DNA of 64,000 bases from Aequorivita sp. CIP111184 (GCF_900489465.1 NZ_UEFQ01000036.1:34945-98944); one strand, 5' to 3'. Positions 10,456-19,968 are shown, counted from the stretch's first letter. Translations and numbers: made by a program. Notes: generated by a model from the letters alone, not told the origin.

Positions 10456-10857
10456 TTAAAGAAACCTTTCCTTCAATTCCGCAGTTGGAATCATACAGCT
10501 TTCTTTTTTTCCGAACCACTTGTAACGATTACGGGCAATATAATCGTAAACAGCGTTGCGAATAAATTTTGGAACAATCATAAACCCAAAAAGTAGAGGA
10601 TAAGCTCCAGATAGATCTTTAGAGATCCGAAGGGCAGCGGTAGATTTTTCGTAATGTTTTTCACCATCAATAAAAATAATGGAATCTACTTTTTTTGTAT
10701 CAATTTTGAATTTTGCAACCAATTGTTTCCCAATCTCACTCTGAAGCGCCGCAAATTTGAAGATGTTTTTTTTATCTCGTTGAATGATATATGTAACCGC
10801 GCCATTGCATAGGTTGCAAACGCCGTCGAACAATATTATTTTGTGTTTTGCATTCAT
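10456..10857 (-). CDS. DCC-family thiol-disulfide oxidoreductase-like protein (DUF393)
   Basis: 133 residues with DGVCNLCNGAV at positions 11-21, the CxxC motif that defines the DCC/YuxK family, and the family pattern AALQSEIGKQL and FMIVPKFIRNAVYDYIARNRYKWFG. The family is predicted to be thiol-redox active, but the physiological substrate is not known. It is on the same strand as the downstream-lying mutS2-like gene but 60 bases away, and is likely a separate unit. Confidence 0.82.
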   Translation of the reverse strand: MNAKHKIILFDGVCNLCNGAVTYIIQRDKKNIFKFAALQSEIGKQLVAKFKIDTKKVDSIIFIDGEKHYEKSTAALRISKDLSGAYPLLFGFMIVPKFIRNAVYDYIARNRYKWFGKKESCMIPTAELKERFL

Positions 10858-10916
10858 AATAATCTCTCGCTAAACTTAAGGAGACAAATATCCTGTCGAG
10901 TGCAGTCAAGAATTAA

Positions 10917-13115
10917 TTAAACTTTTTCTAATTCCTCCAGACTTACATTAGTCGTAAACATTCCATAATTAACGATTGCTTTGTTTTTTTCAATAGTATC
11001 AATTGTTCCAATAGCCTTTCCGTCAATCATTCGAACCCTGTCGCCAATTTTGAGTGCAACTTTCGGTTTTGGGGAAGGTAATTTTTTTGCTTGTTCTTTT
11101 TCTTCCTTCTTCCGCTCACGAATTATTTCAACTTTTTGCTCAACTTCCTTAATAACATTTTGCTCTTTAACTTTTACAGCCTTTTTTACTTTTGGAGTCA
11201 ACTTTTTTCGCTTGCTGTTTTCTATCATTACCAGCTTCATCAACTCATCAATCAACTGTTTTTTCTGCTTGTTGTTGAAATACTTTTCAGAAAGTACATC
11301 CACCTTTTTGCCTAAACTGATTAGTTTTTGGTTGGCATCAAATAATTCTTGATAGCTTTCCAGTTTTTCCTGTACGCGAGCATTTACTTCTTCTAATTGT
11401 TTGCCTTCAACTCGAGCTTTTTGTTCTTCATTTTTTAAAGATTCTGAAGTTTTCCGAAGATTTGAGCGCTCTTTTTGAAGGTTGGCAATCGTTTTATCAA
11501 AGCGAACTTTACCGCGTTCAATTTTTTTCTTTGCCTTATTTATAAGACTGTAGGGAATACCGTTTTTCTGAGCAACTTCAAACGTATAACTGCTTCCCGC
11601 TTCGCCCAAATGCAGATGATACAAGGGCTCCAAAGATTTATTGTCAAACTGCATATTGGCATTTATCGCGTCTGGCAGTTCGTTGGCCAATAGCTTTAAA
11701 TTGGTATAATGCGTTGTGATTATCCCGAAAGCTTCACGCTCGTAAAAAACTTCCAAAAATGTTTCTGCCAATGCGCCACCAAGTTCGGGGTCGCTTCCAG
11801 TTCCAAATTCATCAATCAAAAAAAGTGTTTTATTGTTGCACTTTTTCAGAAATTGATTCATTTTTTTTAAGCGATAACTATAGGTACTCAAATGATTTTC
11901 AATGGATTGATTGTCGCCAATATCAGTTAAAATCCTTTTGAAAAAGCACATTTCACTTTGCGGTTCAGCGGAAATCAACATACCACTTTGCAACATTACC
12001 TGCAAAAGCCCAACTGTTTTAAGTGTAATACTTTTACCACCAGCATTTGGCCCAGAGATAACAATTATTCGTTTGTCGGGAACCAATTCAATGCTTTGCG
12101 GAAAGGTTTTTTCTTTCCTTTTATTGTTTGAAACCAACAGTAATGGGTGGAATGCTTTCTGAAGCGAAATCTTTTTTTCTGAAGTTATAATTGGCAAAAC
12201 ACCGTTTATTTTTAGAGCATATTTTGTCTTCGCGTATAGTACGTCCATTGTTATCAAGTATTCCTGATAACTCGCTAAAAGTGATGCATACGGTCGGACA
12301 AATTCAGTTAAAGCTTTTAATATTCGCTTTACTTCTTCGTCTTCTTCATAAAGCAAATTGCTAAGTTCATTAGCATATTCAAGGGTTTCCTGTGGTTCAA
12401 TATAAACAATGCTTCCGGTTTTTGAACTACCCAAAACAGCGCCCTTTACTTTTTTTCGGTGCATCGCCTTTACGGCAAGAACACGACGATTTTCAACAAC
12501 AGATTCGCGAATTTCATCCAAATAATCATTTTGAATGTATTGCGAAAGTGCTTTTGTAAAAGAGGAATTAATTTTTCCTTTTACCACATTCAATCTTCTG
12601 CGAATCATCCCTAACTCCGTAGAAGCTTCGTCTTTTATTTCGCCGTATTTGTCAACCCGTTTGTTTATTTCTTCAGAAATGATTGAAGTATAACTTACTT
12701 CTTCCGAAAAAGAATTCAAGTGAATGTAAAACTCTTCAAACTTTTTGAAAAATTTTAAAAGTATCCGAGTAGTTTCAGAAATGGAAAGAATTTTTCGAAA
12801 ACCTGAAATTTCAAGCGAGCTGTTTTCAATATCCAGCAATCGCAACTCTCTAAAAATTGTATCAAAACCGTGGTTTGGAATTCTATTGTCTCCATCAAAC
12901 GAAGCCGTAAATTCCTTTACACGTTGTAACTCAGGTTCAATTTCTTCAAAATCCTGAAATGGCGCTATTTCAAGTACCTGCTCACGCCCCGGTTCGGTTA
13001 CACAAAATTCCGAGACTTGACGCAACACCGAAGGGAATTCAAGGTCTTCTAAAGTTTTACTGTCTATACGGAGTTTCCGTTTTATTTCCATTAATTTTAC
13101 TTTTTCAGCAATCAT
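10917..13115 (-). CDS. MutS2-type DNA-binding ATPase lacking the Smr domain
   Basis: 732 residues. The MutS core and clamp occupy about 20-330, the Walker A GPNAGGKS is near residue 350 and the Walker B LFLIDEFGTGSDPELGG near 430, followed by a long charged coiled coil at about 520-660. The last 45 residues (KIGDRVRMIDGKAIGTI) form a small KOW/SH3-like barrel. Bacillus MutS2 is about 785 residues and ends in an Smr nuclease domain; none is visible here. MutS2 proteins suppress recombination or act on collided ribosomes. The start may be at 13115 or at the internal Met at 13091 (MEIKRKLRID), which fits the family better. It is divergent from ung by only 15 bases. Confidence 0.85.
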   Translation of the reverse strand: MIAEKVKLMEIKRKLRIDSKTLEDLEFPSVLRQVSEFCVTEPGREQVLEIAPFQDFEEIEPELQRVKEFTASFDGDNRIPNHGFDTIFRELRLLDIENSSLEISGFRKILSISETTRILLKFFKKFEEFYIHLNSFSEEVSYTSIISEEINKRVDKYGEIKDEASTELGMIRRRLNVVKGKINSSFTKALSQYIQNDYLDEIRESVVENRRVLAVKAMHRKKVKGAVLGSSKTGSIVYIEPQETLEYANELSNLLYEEDEEVKRILKALTEFVRPYASLLASYQEYLITMDVLYAKTKYALKINGVLPIITSEKKISLQKAFHPLLLVSNNKRKEKTFPQSIELVPDKRIIVISGPNAGGKSITLKTVGLLQVMLQSGMLISAEPQSEMCFFKRILTDIGDNQSIENHLSTYSYRLKKMNQFLKKCNNKTLFLIDEFGTGSDPELGGALAETFLEVFYEREAFGIITTHYTNLKLLANELPDAINANMQFDNKSLEPLYHLHLGEAGSSYTFEVAQKNGIPYSLINKAKKKIERGKVRFDKTIANLQKERSNLRKTSESLKNEEQKARVEGKQLEEVNARVQEKLESYQELFDANQKLISLGKKVDVLSEKYFNNKQKKQLIDELMKLVMIENSKRKKLTPKVKKAVKVKEQNVIKEVEQKVEIIRERKKEEKEQAKKLPSPKPKVALKIGDRVRMIDGKAIGTIDTIEKNKAIVNYGMFTTNVSLEELEKV

Positions 13116-13130
13116 ACAAAAGTAATAATA

Positions 13131-13796
13131 ATGCAGGTAACAATCGAACCCACATGGAAGGCGATTTTAAAGGATGAATTTGAGAAACCCTATTTTAAAG
13201 ATTTAACCGAATTTGTTAAAGATGAGTATGCTTCAACCCTATGTTTTCCACCAGCGAAGGAGATTTTTTCAGCTTTTAACCACACTCATTTTGAGGAAGT
13301 AAAAGTTGTAATAATTGGGCAGGATCCTTATCACGGTCCGGGACAGGCGCACGGTCTTTGTTTTTCTGTTGGTGAAAATGTTGCTGTTCCACCTTCACTT
13401 AAAAATATTTTTGGGGAAATAAAAACAGACATTGGTTCATCACTTCCCCACAATGGAAATTTGGAACGTTGGGCAGATCAAGGCGTTCTACTTTTGAATG
13501 CAACACTAACGGTTCGCGCCCATCAAGCTGCAAGCCATCAAAATAAAGGTTGGGAAAAATTTACGGATGCAGTGATTGAAAAGCTTTCAAAAGAAAGAGA
13601 GGGATTGGTTTTTATGCTCTGGGGTGGACCCGCAAAGAAAAAAGGGGCAAAGGTGGATACTTCAAAACATTTGGTATTAACAAGTGGCCATCCTTCACCA
13701 TTAGCAGCAAATAGGGGTTATTGGTTTGGAAACAAACACTTCAGTAAAACAAATGAATATTTAATAGGGAAAGGAAAAAAACCAATTGATTGGTGA
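13131..13796 (+). CDS. ung: Uracil-DNA glycosylase (family 1)
   Basis: 221 residues, standard length. It removes uracil from DNA in base excision repair. The water-activating motif GQDPYHGPGQAHGLCFSV is at about residues 63-80 and the DNA-intercalation/His motif GHPSPLAANRGYWFGNKHFS is near 187-206; VLLLNATLTV also matches. It shares a very short divergent promoter region with the MutS2-type gene, a pairing of two DNA-maintenance genes. Confidence 0.97.
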   Translation: MQVTIEPTWKAILKDEFEKPYFKDLTEFVKDEYASTLCFPPAKEIFSAFNHTHFEEVKVVIIGQDPYHGPGQAHGLCFSVGENVAVPPSLKNIFGEIKTDIGSSLPHNGNLERWADQGVLLLNATLTVRAHQAASHQNKGWEKFTDAVIEKLSKEREGLVFMLWGGPAKKKGAKVDTSKHLVLTSGHPSPLAANRGYWFGNKHFSKTNEYLIGKGKKPIDW

Positions 13797-13828
13797 TTTT
13801 AGGAAAAGAAAAGAAATGGGGATATTTC

Positions 13829-13936
13829 TTATTCTTCTTCCGGTACTTCTGATTCGGTTGCGTCATTGCAGCTAAATTGCAATAGCAAGAAGTTTGTGAC
13901 TAACAACGCTCCCAAAACGATTAAAAAAGTAGTCAT
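13829..13936 (-). CDS. Small single-span membrane protein (35 aa)
   Basis: A 35-codon reading frame starting MTTFLIVLGALLVTNFLLLQ and ending in an acidic tail ESEVPEEE. It has one hydrophobic segment (residues 3-20) and a cysteine right after it. It lies between ung and the next minus-strand gene, in an otherwise empty 200-base gap. Its simple membrane-plus-acidic-tail composition supports a real small protein, but there is no family I can name. Confidence 0.45.
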   Translation of the reverse strand: MTTFLIVLGALLVTNFLLLQFSCNDATESEVPEEE

Positions 13937-14003
13937 AATATTTGATTTTATATCAATAAGATGCAGCTAACACTTTCGGGTTGCGTAAAAATTAAGATTT
14001 TTT

Positions 14004-14858
14004 TTAGAAATTTTGTAAAATGTTGTTTTCCTGAATTTTACCTTCTATCAAATCCAATTCCAATAGTTTTTGTTGAATTTTTTCCAGCTCTTCTGAAGTT
14101 AATTGACGGTCACTCCATTCAGTTAACGATAGCCATTCACGCACATCTTCAATTTTTTGACCGTAGCGTTTGGCTATCATTTCATCAATACTTGGCAGTG
14201 TATTAAAATTTTCTGTCATGGAATTTATTACTTCCAAAATATATTTGACACTTTCGGTATCATTTTCCAAAACATCATTTCGAACAGCTATAACAAAACT
14301 TGGCCACGGAGTAGGGGATTCGCCAATTAATCGAAACGTACCATTATCCACATGTGGTTTGGTCATAAACTTTTCCCACATAAAATAATCACCGTTTCCT
14401 TTTGGAAGCCCCTCTAAAGCCCCATCCAGATCTTTTATTACCTTAAAATACAAATCGTTCTTCAAATCCCATTCAAGGTTTTCAGCATTCACGAAAGCCA
14501 TTAAATGTGAACCAGAACCAAAACGGCTTATTGCGGCTTTTGTTCCTTTTAAATCTGAAACCGTTTCATAATCTGAATTTGCAGCCACATGAATTCCCCA
14601 AAGCAGCGGAGATTTTACAAAAACTTGGACAATCTTGCTTTCATTGCCATTAATAATATCGCGTACCATTCCTTCGGTTAGAATTACAGCCATATCAATT
14701 TCTTTATCCCGCAAAGCACGACACATTTGACCTGTTCCGCCGGGATAATCCTTCCATCGCAGATTAATTCCTTTTTCGTTAAATTTCTTATCGCGAAGTG
14801 CGATGTACCAAGGCAAATTAAAATGTTCCGGCACGCCGCCAATTAAAAAGTTTTTCAT
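14004..14858 (-). CDS. Ca3427-like periplasmic-binding-protein-fold protein without signal peptide
   Basis: 284 residues of type 2 periplasmic binding fold, related to the NitT/TauT substrate-binding family. It starts directly with fold strands (MKNFLIGGVPEHFNLPWYIA) and has no signal sequence, so it should be cytosolic. The motif YPGGTGQMCRALRDKEIDMAV (residues 38-58) is characteristic of the Ca3427-type family, which occurs in fungi and Bacteroidota; the ligand is not established. The start codon overlaps the stop of the nucleoside phosphorylase by 4 bases, so the two are translationally coupled, hinting at a nucleobase- or sugar-phosphate-linked ligand (inference). Confidence 0.72.
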   Translation of the reverse strand: MKNFLIGGVPEHFNLPWYIALRDKKFNEKGINLRWKDYPGGTGQMCRALRDKEIDMAVILTEGMVRDIINGNESKIVQVFVKSPLLWGIHVAANSDYETVSDLKGTKAAISRFGSGSHLMAFVNAENLEWDLKNDLYFKVIKDLDGALEGLPKGNGDYFMWEKFMTKPHVDNGTFRLIGESPTPWPSFVIAVRNDVLENDTESVKYILEVINSMTENFNTLPSIDEMIAKRYGQKIEDVREWLSLTEWSDRQLTSEELEKIQQKLLELDLIEGKIQENNILQNF

Positions 14859-15748
14859 TCTGTAATTTTTCCCAAAGTGTATTGAATAAGCGCTTCAATG
14901 GTTTTTGCTGCATCTTTGCTGAAATTTCCCGAAGCACGATTTGCGATAATCGCATTCATTGAAACTGCACGATGCCCAAGCAATTTAGACATTCCGTACA
15001 TTGTGGCCGTTTCCATTTCTAAATTGGTTATTTTTTTCTTTTTATATCGGAAGGAAGTCAGTTTTTCATTCAAATTTATATCCTTCAATTTTGCGCGAAG
15101 CACGCGGCCTTGTGGCCCATAAAATCCAACATTGGTAATAGTTATACCAGAATATGTCTTTTCTGAAGAGAATTTTTTAAATAAAGCTTTATCTGCTTCC
15201 ACAACATAAGGCACAGAATTGTCAGGATTCCATTGGGTATGATCTATAAAAGCTTGTGCAAATTCACGATTAAAAATTTTGTCTGTCTTGTCGTAATAAT
15301 GCATTACGTTGTCCAAGCCAATACCCAAACTACTTATTAGAAAACTATCAACTTCAATCTCTGGCGTTAACCCTCCTGAAGTCCCAATTCTGATGATTTC
15401 AAGAGATATTAGCTTTTTTTTTGGTTGACGTTTTTCAAAATCTATGTTAACCAAAGCATCCAGCTCATTAAATACAATATCAATATTATCTGGACCAATT
15501 CCTGTGGAAATCACACTAATTCGTTTTCCTTTATAAGTTCCGGTGTGGGTTTTGAACTCTCTATGCTGTGCAGTTGTTTCAATAGTGTCAAAATATTTTG
15601 AAACCATTTCCACACGGTCAGGATCACCAACAGTAATTATTGTTGGGGCAAGTTGTGAAGGTTCCAAATCCAAATGGTAGATTTTTCCTTCTGGAGTCAA
15701 TATTAATTCAGATTCCTCTATTCTCATCTTATCATTTTTATCCACCAA
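14855..15748 (-). CDS. Nucleoside phosphorylase (uridine phosphorylase-like)
   Basis: 297 residues of the PNP/UDP family, which cleaves nucleosides with phosphate in salvage. The phosphate-binding segment VGDPDRVEMVSKYFD is near residue 41, GTGIGPDN-like ISTGIGPDNIDIV near 80, IGTSGGLTPE near 120, and the ribose-binding NLEMETATMYG near 245. It has about 40 residues more than E. coli Udp, mostly in charged loops (KRQPKKK). It overlaps the SUI1-like gene upstream by 11 bases and the Ca3427-like gene downstream by 4, so it is in one operon. Confidence 0.88.
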   Translation of the reverse strand: MVDKNDKMRIEESELILTPEGKIYHLDLEPSQLAPTIITVGDPDRVEMVSKYFDTIETTAQHREFKTHTGTYKGKRISVISTGIGPDNIDIVFNELDALVNIDFEKRQPKKKLISLEIIRIGTSGGLTPEIEVDSFLISSLGIGLDNVMHYYDKTDKIFNREFAQAFIDHTQWNPDNSVPYVVEADKALFKKFSSEKTYSGITITNVGFYGPQGRVLRAKLKDINLNEKLTSFRYKKKKITNLEMETATMYGMSKLLGHRAVSMNAIIANRASGNFSKDAAKTIEALIQYTLGKITE

Positions 15749-16067
15749 CTCTTTTTACTTTAAAGCCCTTATCTTTTAAAAACTGCATAATCTTATCACG
15801 ATAATCACCTTGAATGATTATTTGTTCATTTTTAAAACTTCCGCCAACGCTCAATAATTGTTTTATTTCCTTTGCAAGAATTTTAAAATCTGAATCTGCG
15901 CCGGTATAGCCTTCAATAATAGTTATCGGTTTGCCTTTTCGCTTTTCATATTTACAAATCAATGGATCATCTTGCATCCAAATAGTAGATTCCTCCTCGG
16001 TTTCAGGAACCTCTTTTGGTTCGTGATCGGGGAAAAGGTTTTTTAATTGGTCTTCTAGAGATTTCAA
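15738..16067 (-). CDS. SUI1/eIF1-like translation factor (YciH family)
   Basis: 109 residues. The C-terminal half (about 40-109) is the SUI1 fold with KRKGKPITIIEGYTG and the usual ending IIIQGDYRDKIMQFLKDKGFKVKRVGG motif region. The N-terminal 35 residues are acidic and probably flexible. The eukaryotic homologue eIF1 proofreads start codons; in bacteria YciH-type proteins are non-essential initiation modulators. It is first or second in a minus-strand set, overlapping the phosphorylase gene. Confidence 0.88.
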   Translation of the reverse strand: MKSLEDQLKNLFPDHEPKEVPETEEESTIWMQDDPLICKYEKRKGKPITIIEGYTGADSDFKILAKEIKQLLSVGGSFKNEQIIIQGDYRDKIMQFLKDKGFKVKRVGG

Positions 16068-16111
16068 TGTATTAGATTTCAGGTTTAATTATAAACTGTC
16101 TTGGGCACTGC

Positions 16112-17062
16112 TTACTTCTTTATGAGTCCTATTTCTACTAAACGTTGGTGTAAAAATTTACCTGCGGTTATATCTTCGTAGGCTTTTGGGTGTTCAGCGT
16201 CAATACATTCTTCCAAACAATTCAGTTTCATATCGCTTCGCGGATGCATAAAGAAAGGGATGGAATATCTTGGACTGCCCCATTCCTCGCGAGGTGGATT
16301 TACAACTCTATGGATTGTAGAACGCAATTTATTATTAGTAAGTCGTTCCAGCATATCGCCCACATTTATAACCAACTCATCCTCATTTGGGATTGCGTCA
16401 ATCCATTCGCCATCTTTTCGCAACACTTGAAGTCCGCCAGCAGATGCGCCCATTAATAATGTAATCAAATTTATATCTCCGTGAGCTCCCGCACGCACTG
16501 CGCCTTTGGGTTCTTCGGTTATAGGTGGGTAGTGAATTGGTCTTAAAATACTATTTCCATTTGTTGCCCAATGGTCAAAATAAAACTCATCCAGACCTAT
16601 ATATATAGCTAAGGCCCTAAGCACATAAATCCCTGTTTTTTCAAGCATTCGGTATGCTTCCATACCTGTATGGTTAAAATCCAGCAATTCTTTAACATGT
16701 ACGTTTTTCGGATATTCTTCTTCAAGATTGGCATCGGCAGTAGGTTCTTGTCCAAAGTGCCAAAACTCTTTTAAATCACCTTCTTTCTTTCCTTTAGCAT
16801 GCTCTTTTCCAAAAGAAATATAACCTCGCTGGCCGCCAAGTCCTTCAATTTCATATTTTTCCTTTACTTCAATCGGCAGGGCAAAAAAACTTTTTACTTC
16901 TTTATAAAGTTCGTCCACCAAATTATCACTGAGAAAATGGTTTTTAAGCGAAACAAAGCCTATATCTTCATAAGCGGAGCCTATTTCATTTACAAATTTT
17001 TGTTTTCTATTTGGGTCTTCGGAAATAAAGTCGGCCAAATCTACGCTGGGTATATTATTCAT
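16112..17062 (-). CDS. Isopenicillin N synthase-family 2-oxoglutarate/Fe(II) dioxygenase
   Basis: 316 residues with the plant/fungal-type DIOX_N domain (VDLADF to about residue 110) and the 2OG-Fe(II) core. The iron ligands are the HGD of AGAHGDINLITLL (near 194) and the H of STIHRVVNPP (near 250); SPRYSIPFFMHP (near 265) supplies the 2OG-binding RxS. Such bacterial enzymes hydroxylate or desaturate small molecules and do not imply beta-lactam synthesis. It lies 44 bases upstream of the SUI1-like gene and is probably the first gene of that operon. Confidence 0.88.
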   Translation of the reverse strand: MNNIPSVDLADFISEDPNRKQKFVNEIGSAYEDIGFVSLKNHFLSDNLVDELYKEVKSFFALPIEVKEKYEIEGLGGQRGYISFGKEHAKGKKEGDLKEFWHFGQEPTADANLEEEYPKNVHVKELLDFNHTGMEAYRMLEKTGIYVLRALAIYIGLDEFYFDHWATNGNSILRPIHYPPITEEPKGAVRAGAHGDINLITLLMGASAGGLQVLRKDGEWIDAIPNEDELVINVGDMLERLTNNKLRSTIHRVVNPPREEWGSPRYSIPFFMHPRSDMKLNCLEECIDAEHPKAYEDITAGKFLHQRLVEIGLIKK

Positions 17063-17180
17063 AGCAATTAAATTTAGGGTACAAAGATACCAAATTGTAA
17101 AAGTTTTTCCGAAGATAAAATTTGCTTTAATAATCCGTATTACAATGGTTTTTTTCTACTTTTGAATCTTCTAATTACTA

Positions 17181-19190
17181 ATGATGAAACCTGAAACAAC
17201 TCCACATATTTTTTTTGATTATAACCGAAAGGATCTTGACAATAAAACCTTGCTAAAACTCTATCGCGGAATGTTGAAGCCGCGAATGATAGAAGAAAAA
17301 ATGCTAATTCTGTTGCGTCAGGGAAAAGTGTCAAAATGGTTTAGTGGAATAGGGCAGGAAGCAATTTCAGTAGGAATCACGGCTGTTTTAGACAAAGACG
17401 AGTACATATTGCCTATGCATAGAAATCTCGCAGTATTCACTATGCGCGATATTCCCCTTCACAGATTATTTTCGCAATGGCAGGGAAAAGCCAACGGTTT
17501 TACAAAAGGACGCGATAGAAGTTTTCATTTTGGAACTCAGGAATTCCATATTATTGGAATGATTTCGCATTTAGGCCCACAATTTGGCGTTGCTGATGGA
17601 ATTGCTTTGGCTAACAAATTAAAAGGGAACAATAAAGTGTGTGCCGTATTTACAGGTGAAGGCGGAACAAGCGAAGGAGATATTCACGAAGCACTAAACG
17701 TTGCTTCTGTCTGGCAACTCCCGGTTTTATTCTGTATTGAAAATAATGGTTACGGACTTTCAACCCCCACCAATGAACAATATAATTGTGAGAACCTTGC
17801 AGATAGAGGCAAAGGCTACGGCATGGAATCACATATTATTGAAGGTAACGACATTTTGGAAGTTTACACAAAATTGAAAGATCTAGTGGAAAGCATACGT
17901 ACAAATCCACGTCCTGTGCTTTTAGAATTCAAAACTTTTAGAATGCGTGGCCACGAAGAAGCTAGTGGGACAAAATACGTTCCAACAGATTTAATTGACG
18001 AATGGGGCTTACGTGACCCCCTTCTAAATTTTGAAAGTTATTTGCTATCCGAAGGAATTCTTTCTGATGAAAAGATCCAACAGTTTAAAAATGAGTTTAA
18101 GCACGAGATTGATGAAAATTTGGATATAGCTTTTGCAGAACCAAAAATAGAATCTACTGAAGCTAATGAATTAAATGATGTTTACAAAGAATTTAAATAT
18201 CAAGAAGTTAAGGAAAATTTAGAAACAGAAAATATACGTTTAATTGATGCGATTTCTCACGGTTTGAAACAGTCCATGGAACGTCATGACAATCTTGTGA
18301 TAATGGGTCAAGACGTTGCTGAATACGGGGGTGTTTTCAAAATTACTGAAGGTTTTGTAGAGCAATTCGGTAAAGAGCGGGTACGTAATACACCTATATG
18401 TGAATCTGCTATTGTTTCTGCAGCAATGGGTCTTTCAATAAATGGATTTAAAGCTGTGGTAGAAATGCAGTTTGCAGATTTTGTTACTTCTGGTTTTAAC
18501 CCAATCATTAATTACCTGGCAAAAAATTATTACCGTTGGAACGAAAAAGCTGATGTGGTTGTACGTATGCCTTGCGGGGCAGGAGTAGGCGCAGGACCTT
18601 TTCACAGCCAGACAAATGAAGCTTGGTTTACACATACACCAGGTTTAAAAGTAGTTTATCCCGCATTTCCGTATGATGCAAAAGGTTTATTAGCTACGAG
18701 CATTGAAGACCCAAACCCCGTAATGTTTTTTGAACACAAAGCACTATATAGAAGTATACGTCAAGATGTGCCTACTGATTATTATACAATCCCATTGGGG
18801 AAAGCATCTTTATTAAAAGAAGGAAAAGATGTCACTATTATAACCTACGGCGCAGGTGTTCATTGGGCTTTAGAAACTTTAGATCAAAACCAGGAAATTA
18901 GCGCAGACTTAATTGATCTAAGAACATTGATACCTTTGGATACTGAAACTATTTATAAATCTGTTGAAAAAACAGGAAAGGTTATTATACTTCAAGAAGA
19001 TTCTTTGTTTGGAGGTATTGCGTCAGATATTTCAGCATTGATAATGGAAAATTGTTTTGAACACTTAGACGCTCCCGTTAAAAGAGTTGCCAGTTTGGAA
19101 ACGCCTGTTCCGTTTGCTTCAAATTTAGAATCTGCCTATCTTCCTAAGAATAAATTCAAAGAAAACCTATTAGATTTGCTTTCTTACTAG
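17181..19190 (+). CDS. Fused 2-oxoacid dehydrogenase E1 component, alpha and beta subunits
   Basis: 669 residues, an alpha-beta fusion typical of Bacteroidota. Residues about 20-310 are the E1 alpha domain with the thiamine-pyrophosphate motif GEGGTSEGDIHEALNVASVWQ near 155-175 (GEG instead of the usual GDG) and CIENNGYGLST. Residues about 345-669 are the E1 beta domain (GQDVAEYGGVFKITEGF, TPICESAIVSAAMG and EMQFADFV). It decarboxylates a branched-chain or related 2-oxoacid and passes the acyl group to lipoyl-E2, which is not in the window. A TAnnTTTG-like box (TACTTTTG, 17157-17164) lies just upstream. Confidence 0.9.
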   Translation: MMKPETTPHIFFDYNRKDLDNKTLLKLYRGMLKPRMIEEKMLILLRQGKVSKWFSGIGQEAISVGITAVLDKDEYILPMHRNLAVFTMRDIPLHRLFSQWQGKANGFTKGRDRSFHFGTQEFHIIGMISHLGPQFGVADGIALANKLKGNNKVCAVFTGEGGTSEGDIHEALNVASVWQLPVLFCIENNGYGLSTPTNEQYNCENLADRGKGYGMESHIIEGNDILEVYTKLKDLVESIRTNPRPVLLEFKTFRMRGHEEASGTKYVPTDLIDEWGLRDPLLNFESYLLSEGILSDEKIQQFKNEFKHEIDENLDIAFAEPKIESTEANELNDVYKEFKYQEVKENLETENIRLIDAISHGLKQSMERHDNLVIMGQDVAEYGGVFKITEGFVEQFGKERVRNTPICESAIVSAAMGLSINGFKAVVEMQFADFVTSGFNPIINYLAKNYYRWNEKADVVVRMPCGAGVGAGPFHSQTNEAWFTHTPGLKVVYPAFPYDAKGLLATSIEDPNPVMFFEHKALYRSIRQDVPTDYYTIPLGKASLLKEGKDVTIITYGAGVHWALETLDQNQEISADLIDLRTLIPLDTETIYKSVEKTGKVIILQEDSLFGGIASDISALIMENCFEHLDAPVKRVASLETPVPFASNLESAYLPKNKFKENLLDLLSY

Positions 19191-19287
19191 TATTTTAACA
19201 TTCGTTGTTAAACTTTAGATAAAGGAAATCCAAATGTTAAAATTGTTGTTTACTTTAGTATCATACTAATCATTAAAACACATTATT

Positions 19288-19449
19288 ATGATACGCTGGA
19301 TTGTTATTTTTCTAGTCATTGCATTGATTGCAGCAGTTTTTGGATTTGGAGGCATCGCAGAAGGTGCAGCTGATATAGCCAAAATTATTTTTTACATTTT
19401 TATTGTACTATTAGTACTATCGTTACTTTCAAGTCTATTTAGAAAGTAA
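19288..19449 (+). CDS. DUF1328-family small membrane protein
   Basis: 53 residues starting [20 protein letters not shown], then [13 protein letters not shown] and a second hydrophobic span ([19 protein letters not shown]). Two transmembrane helices joined by the conserved G-A-A/D turn match the YtjA/DUF1328 family found widely in bacteria, often stress-induced. It is followed 37 bases later by a lipoprotein gene and may be co-transcribed with the envelope pair. Confidence 0.82.
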   Translation: MIRWIVIFLVIALIAAVFGFGGIAEGAADIAKIIFYIFIVLLVLSLLSSLFRK

Positions 19450-19486
19450 AATTACTTAACCCTTTTTTAAAAACAAACTATCATTT

Positions 19487-19966
19487 ATGAAAAAAATCCT
19501 CATTTTGGCCCTTATTGCGGTCACAGCTTTTTCGTGTGGAACACCTAAGACTGTTCAAGAATCCCGAAAAGTTATTAAAGGCTATTGGGCTTTAAACAGT
19601 ATCTCTTATGACTCTTCAGGAAAATATAATGTTACCTTATTTAATGACACTTCAGTAGAGTGTTTTGAAGGAAGTAACTGGAGATTTATACCAAATAATA
19701 ATACAGGTAATTATACTATTGAAAATTCAAATTGTCCAACGGGACAACGTGATTTTATCTTTACAATTCAAGAAATTGACCCCGCAACTGGTTTGTATGA
19801 TTTCCTTTTAAAACCCACAAATGCCAAAGGTAAATCAGATACAAATGTTGGTTTCAGACTTCGTCTTGCTCAATTAAACGAATCTTCGATGCGTTGGGAG
19901 CAAACAGTAAATTTGGACGGGAAACCATTCAAAATAAATATGAACTTTTCTAAAATTCAAGAATAA
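19487..19966 (+). CDS. Lipocalin-like lipoprotein
   Basis: 159 residues with a lipoprotein signal (ILALIAVTAFSCGTP, acylated Cys at 17). The mature part starts with IKGYWALNSISYD, a lipocalin-like opening (G-x-W), and continues as beta strands (YNVTLFNDTSVECFEGSNWRF). Such proteins may bind lipids at the envelope, but the ligand is unknown. Only 2 bases separate its stop from the OmpA-like gene, a strong sign of co-translation. Confidence 0.75.
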   Translation: MKKILILALIAVTAFSCGTPKTVQESRKVIKGYWALNSISYDSSGKYNVTLFNDTSVECFEGSNWRFIPNNNTGNYTIENSNCPTGQRDFIFTIQEIDPATGLYDFLLKPTNAKGKSDTNVGFRLRLAQLNESSMRWEQTVNLDGKPFKINMNFSKIQE

Positions 19967-19968
19967 TT

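Noticed and set aside
16112..17062. Beta-lactam biosynthesis gene
   Set aside because: The isopenicillin N synthase name reflects the fold family only; no ACV synthetase or other pathway genes are nearby.
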